Shown in pieces: positions 22,229 through 25,112 of a DNA stretch of 25,112 nucleotides (position 1 is the stretch's first letter; every line of letters begins with the position of its first letter). Both the position numbers and the translations under genes were made by a program. The notes under the pieces were generated by a model, which saw only the letters and a list, made by a program, of their open reading frames with translations, made no database searches and was not told the origin of the DNA. Source of the DNA: JBBTRN01 sp038065175 (GTDB lineage Bacteria > Patescibacteriota > Doudnabacteria > UBA920); the NCBI GenBank assembly GCA_038065175.1, contig JBBTRN010000059.1, positions 1 to 25,112 on the forward strand. Reading direction: 5' to 3'.

Positions 22229-22257
22229 ATAGTATACTCTCGTTCACCTTTTGTCAA
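22229..22257 (-). promoter_or_regulatory. Sigma-70-type promoter for the restriction-modification pair
   Basis: On the minus strand TTGACA (22252-22257) is a perfect -35. With a 17-base spacer the -10 would be TACTAT (22229-22234); with 15 bases it would be TATACT (22231-22236). Transcription starts near 22222, about 20 bases before the ATG at 22201. Confidence 0.65.
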
Positions 22258-22321
22258 ATAACGAATGTGGATAAGTCGGGATAAAGATAAAAAATTGATT
22301 TCTTTATTATTTTTGCCGAAT

Positions 22322-24571
22322 TTATAACGCTGGTTGGGGCGGGGGGTTAATCAATTTTTCCAGCTCCGTCCAACGCGCGGGCTGAAATTTCTTAAACGCT
22401 TCTAGCAACTGCTCACCCTGCTCCTTTTGACCAAAATTCAAAAATACTTTATACAGCAAAGCGGCCGCGTTCAAATTTTTCGGACGCAGTTCCAAATTTT
22501 TTTTAGCCAAGCTAATTGATTTTTCCTGGTTATTTTGCTTTACATAAAAACTCACCAACCAGGTAAGGTCAATTTGTTCATTAGGCTTATAGCCTTCTGA
22601 CAACAATTTTTCCGCCAACTTAACTGAATTTTCTTCCTGCCCGGCATCGTGGTAGACCAAAGCCAGCTGCCATTTCGTGTCCATATTTGTTGGGTCTAAA
22701 TTTATCGCCTCCTCCACAAGCTTAACCGCCTCCCCCGCATACCCCTGGTATAAACGCAATTGGGCCAGCATTAGCCTGGCTTCTGTCCGTTTGGGGGCTA
22801 AATTTATCGCGTCCTGGGCATATTCGAAGGCTTCAGGGGAAATTGGCGTTTTATAAAAAACTGAATTGAATAAATATAAGCTAGACAATTTTTGAAGGAC
22901 TATTGGGTCATTCGGGGCCTTTTCTAAAGTTTTGAGCTGGAAATCCATTGCGGCTTTTAACTGCTCGTCAACAAATTTAGGCGCAGATTTAGCCAAAGGC
23001 GACCTGACTAAAGATGTGGCAAAGTCCGTGAATTTTGCCCCGATTTCCGCAAAATCAAAAATAAACGGCAAGCTTGTAGCGGTTTTAAAATGATTAGCCG
23101 CAACTTTCGGATCAATAGAGGCATAAGCGTACCCATAATTAACATTTTTAGAAGCACGAGCCGGAAAATAATTCGTAACCACAACCAAATAAATCGCCAT
23201 GACTAAACCCAAAGCAGAAGCGCTAAAAGTAAAGCCTTGGGGCAAAACATAATTTTGCGAACCCGCCAATATTTTAGGCACTTTAGCTTGCCCTAAATTG
23301 TTTTCAAAATGCAAAAAGCCCACAAAACCCAAAAACGCGTAAAACATTAAGCTCGCGGGGATGGTGTCGAACACAAAAATATTCTGGATTTGATAAGCAA
23401 GCGTGGCGGCTAAAAATCCGCAAAATTCAAACAGGGTCAAAAGCTCTTTTCTGTAAGCTCGCCATAAAATCCATACGATTGAAACTAATATGCCAAAGTA
23501 AGCGGCAAAACCTAAAATCCCCGTGGTCACCAAAATTTCGAGCAAAAAATTATGCGGCTTGTCGAACCAGCTCCTGTCATATTTGTACAATTCATTATCG
23601 TAATACTTATTTCCCACTAAATAATAATTTTCCGGCCCGGTTCCGAAAATAGGATAATCCTTAATACCTGTAAACGCAATGCGCCACTGAATAAGCCTGG
23701 AATTAGTATTGCTGTCCCTTAAATTGAACACGCGCCTTAACGTGGTGCCTTCGGGCAATTTCTCATGGAAGGTAAATAACAAAATTACAATTGCGGCAAA
23801 AACCGCCACAGCCATAGAGCCGTATATCCGCACTTTTTTAACCGGCGACAAAACCACATAAACTACAGCGCTAACAAACACCCCTAAAGCCAAGCCCACT
23901 ACCGCGCCGCGGGTGCCGCTTTGGAAAATCCCAACAAGCTGAAGCAAAGCTAAAAAGCCGTAGAAAAATTTCTCGGATTTTGACTGCGACTGCGAAACAA
24001 AAAATACGGAAACAAACAGCGGGATTATTAAAAAGCTCGCGAAAAAAATTGGGTTGCCTAAAGTCGAAGACGCTCTTGTGGGCAAAGAAGGGTCCATTAC
24101 TAAAATTGGCCCGCCCAGCATCCCGGAAATCCCGTTCAGGGTAATTAGCGCGGAAACCGCCAAAAGGGCTTTTAGAAAATTTTGCATATACCTGCCTCCA
24201 ATTTGGCCGAGCAAAACCACATAAAAATACAATAATGCCAAATGAGCCAAATAATACGCGCCGCCCATGCGTTCAAAATTTCCCCAAAGGCTTTTGGTAA
24301 CATTAACGCCTATTAAAGAGGAAACCACATTTATCAATAAAAATGCCAAAAGCAGTAAGTTTACCGGGTTCTTTAAACTCGGCCGGTAATTTTTGCGGCT
24401 TAAAACCAAATATACATAAAAAGGCATTGCCAGCTCCAGGCAAACCCTAAAGAAAAAAGCTTTAGTGGTAATAAACGGAAACAATAAATCCCTGCTCACT
24501 AAAGCCGTGGCCAATAACGATAAGACGGTAAAAAACCACAGGGCGTTTTTGGAAAATTTTTCAAAATTCAT
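22322..24571 (-). CDS. O-antigen ligase/Wzy-like polytopic protein with C-terminal TPR domain
   Basis: A 749-residue protein. Residues 10-470 hold about a dozen hydrophobic helices. Conserved O-antigen ligase/polymerase features are WGNFERMGG (96-104), STLGNPIFFASFL (169-181), GTRGAVVGL (219-227), PIFGTGPENYYLV (307-319) and the large periplasmic loop ending SWFDKPHNFLLEILVTTG (334-351). Residues 535-735 form five or so TPR-like helix pairs (for example EAINLDPTNMDTKWQLALVY). This Wzy_C plus TPR arrangement is common in Patescibacteria for glycan polymerases or ligases, including pilin-glycosylating enzymes. The start is set at ATG 24571; a TTG at 24595 is less likely. With the Wzx flippase it closes the export side of the pathway. 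Confidence 0.85.
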   Translation of the reverse strand: MNFEKFSKNALWFFTVLSLLATALVSRDLLFPFITTKAFFFRVCLELAMPFYVYLVLSRKNYRPSLKNPVNLLLLAFLLINVVSSLIGVNVTKSLWGNFERMGGAYYLAHLALLYFYVVLLGQIGGRYMQNFLKALLAVSALITLNGISGMLGGPILVMDPSLPTRASSTLGNPIFFASFLIIPLFVSVFFVSQSQSKSEKFFYGFLALLQLVGIFQSGTRGAVVGLALGVFVSAVVYVVLSPVKKVRIYGSMAVAVFAAIVILLFTFHEKLPEGTTLRRVFNLRDSNTNSRLIQWRIAFTGIKDYPIFGTGPENYYLVGNKYYDNELYKYDRSWFDKPHNFLLEILVTTGILGFAAYFGILVSIVWILWRAYRKELLTLFEFCGFLAATLAYQIQNIFVFDTIPASLMFYAFLGFVGFLHFENNLGQAKVPKILAGSQNYVLPQGFTFSASALGLVMAIYLVVVTNYFPARASKNVNYGYAYASIDPKVAANHFKTATSLPFIFDFAEIGAKFTDFATSLVRSPLAKSAPKFVDEQLKAAMDFQLKTLEKAPNDPIVLQKLSSLYLFNSVFYKTPISPEAFEYAQDAINLAPKRTEARLMLAQLRLYQGYAGEAVKLVEEAINLDPTNMDTKWQLALVYHDAGQEENSVKLAEKLLSEGYKPNEQIDLTWLVSFYVKQNNQEKSISLAKKNLELRPKNLNAAALLYKVFLNFGQKEQGEQLLEAFKKFQPARWTELEKLINPPPQPAL

Positions 24572-24679
24572 ATTCTTATTATTTTTAAAAACCAAAACTT
24601 ACTAAGATCGGGGTGAATGATAGTAAAGCAAAAAGCTGGCTTTGATGACCCTTATCGTCAAAAACCAAAATTTGATAAT

Positions 24680-25060
24680 TTAGGTGCACGTAGGATCAAT
24701 AAACATTAAACCGGCTAAAATAGCTGCTCCTAAAATAAAATATAATGGCAATCTAAAAACTTTAGATTTTATAAAAGGTAAATCTGATTGTTTCCGCTTG
24801 TCCAACCAAAACCCAACTAAAATCAAAATGATTAAATCTATAACAAAACCCAATACAAAGATTCCTGAAAAACCCTTATTCAAAATGGGTTGGCTTAAAC
24901 TTTTTGGAAAAAGCTCATAAAGTAAAGGTCCGGGCCAACCAAGAACAAATGTTAAGATTGTCAACGAAATAGGTAAACAAAAATTCCAAAAAGCCAATGC
25001 TTTTACCGGAAAAAACAATAATGGTAATAATAACCAAACAAGCTTTTTATTTTGTGTCAT
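24680..25060 (-). CDS. Small hydrophobic membrane protein of unknown function
   Basis: A 126-residue protein I do not recognise. It begins with MTQNKKLVWLLLPLLFFPVKALAF, a basic n-region, hydrophobic core and ALA that could be a signal peptide or first helix. Three more hydrophobic segments follow (about 31-48, 68-84 and 104-120), with a KRKQSD polar loop between the last two. The C-terminus ends FIDPTCT. The base composition resembles that of the restriction genes more than the glycan genes. It ends 108 bases before the Wzy-like gene start, and no family or function is claimed. Confidence 0.6.
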   Translation of the reverse strand: MTQNKKLVWLLLPLLFFPVKALAFWNFCLPISLTILTFVLGWPGPLLYELFPKSLSQPILNKGFSGIFVLGFVIDLIILILVGFWLDKRKQSDLPFIKSKVFRLPLYFILGAAILAGLMFIDPTCT

Positions 25061-25112
25061 AAATTTATTCTATTTTAATGTTTATATTTTGTTTATTTGT
25101 TTCCAATTTAAT

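Noticed and set aside
24596..24679. Terminator hairpin after the small membrane protein gene
   Set aside because: Only a weak AAAGC/GCTTT pairing is visible and it is not followed by a T-run.
1..25112. CRISPR array, tRNA or rRNA genes
   Set aside because: No regularly spaced direct repeats, cloverleaf or rRNA-like sequence was found; all repeats seen are inverted or irregularly spaced.

Overview
This window reads as an envelope or capsule glycan locus from an uncultured bacterium, most likely a member of the Patescibacteria (Candidate Phyla Radiation). That assignment is an inference. It rests on moderate A+T content, very tightly packed genes with ATGA or short overlaps, TGA used as a normal stop (so no recoded UGA), many dispersed palindromic and fold-back repeats including one inside a reading frame, and the protein types present. 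Nearly all genes lie on the minus strand; one glycosyltransferase is on the plus strand.

Layout from right to left, the direction of most transcription: a small membrane protein (24680-25060); a Wzy/O-antigen-ligase-like protein with a TPR tail (22322-24571); an A+T-rich type II restriction-modification pair with its own promoter (20116-22201); a plus-strand GT4 glycosyltransferase (19046-20104); GDP-mannose 4,6-dehydratase (17775-18791); an endonuclease/exonuclease/phosphatase-family protein (16825-17595); GDP-mannose 3,5-epimerase (15415-16428); a GT11 fucosyltransferase-like enzyme (14516-15457); GDP-L-fucose synthase (13340-14284); a short nucleotide-sugar dehydrogenase (12517-13350); a polytopic GT-C-like membrane protein (10579-12516); a zinc-ribbon methyltransferase; a DPM-like GT2; an SDR epimerase; a GT2; a GT-D-fold enzyme; and a GT10 fucosyltransferase (4535-5617). 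A second transcription unit starts at a clear sigma-70-type promoter (4410-4438). It encodes a small excisionase-type HTH protein, a Wzx flippase, a zinc-ribbon methyltransferase, an RmlC-like epimerase, a GT2, and the start of a sugar C-methyltransferase-type protein cut by the window edge.

The genes fit together as nucleotide-sugar supply (GDP-L-fucose by Gmd plus Fcl; probably GDP-L-galactose or GDP-L-gulose by GME; perhaps a uronic acid and a branched C-methyl sugar), assembly on a lipid carrier by several glycosyltransferases, export by Wzx, and polymerisation or ligation by the Wzy-like protein. I saw no initiating phosphoglycosyltransferase, mannose-1-phosphate guanylyltransferase or phosphomannomutase, so the pathway is incomplete in this window.

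The most unusual content is the repeat load. Three related fold-back MITE-like elements with apparent 5-bp target duplications lie around the endonuclease and gmd genes (16464-16621, 17606-17792, 18807-18968). Removing one of them in silico restores a TAATG stop-start junction between gmd and its downstream gene. Another terminal repeat may supply a -35 box to the plus-strand glycosyltransferase. A short palindromic repeat sits in frame inside the GME gene. Two copies of a hairpin with compensatory base changes flank the SDR gene at 7652-8665. I found no CRISPR array, tRNA or rRNA.
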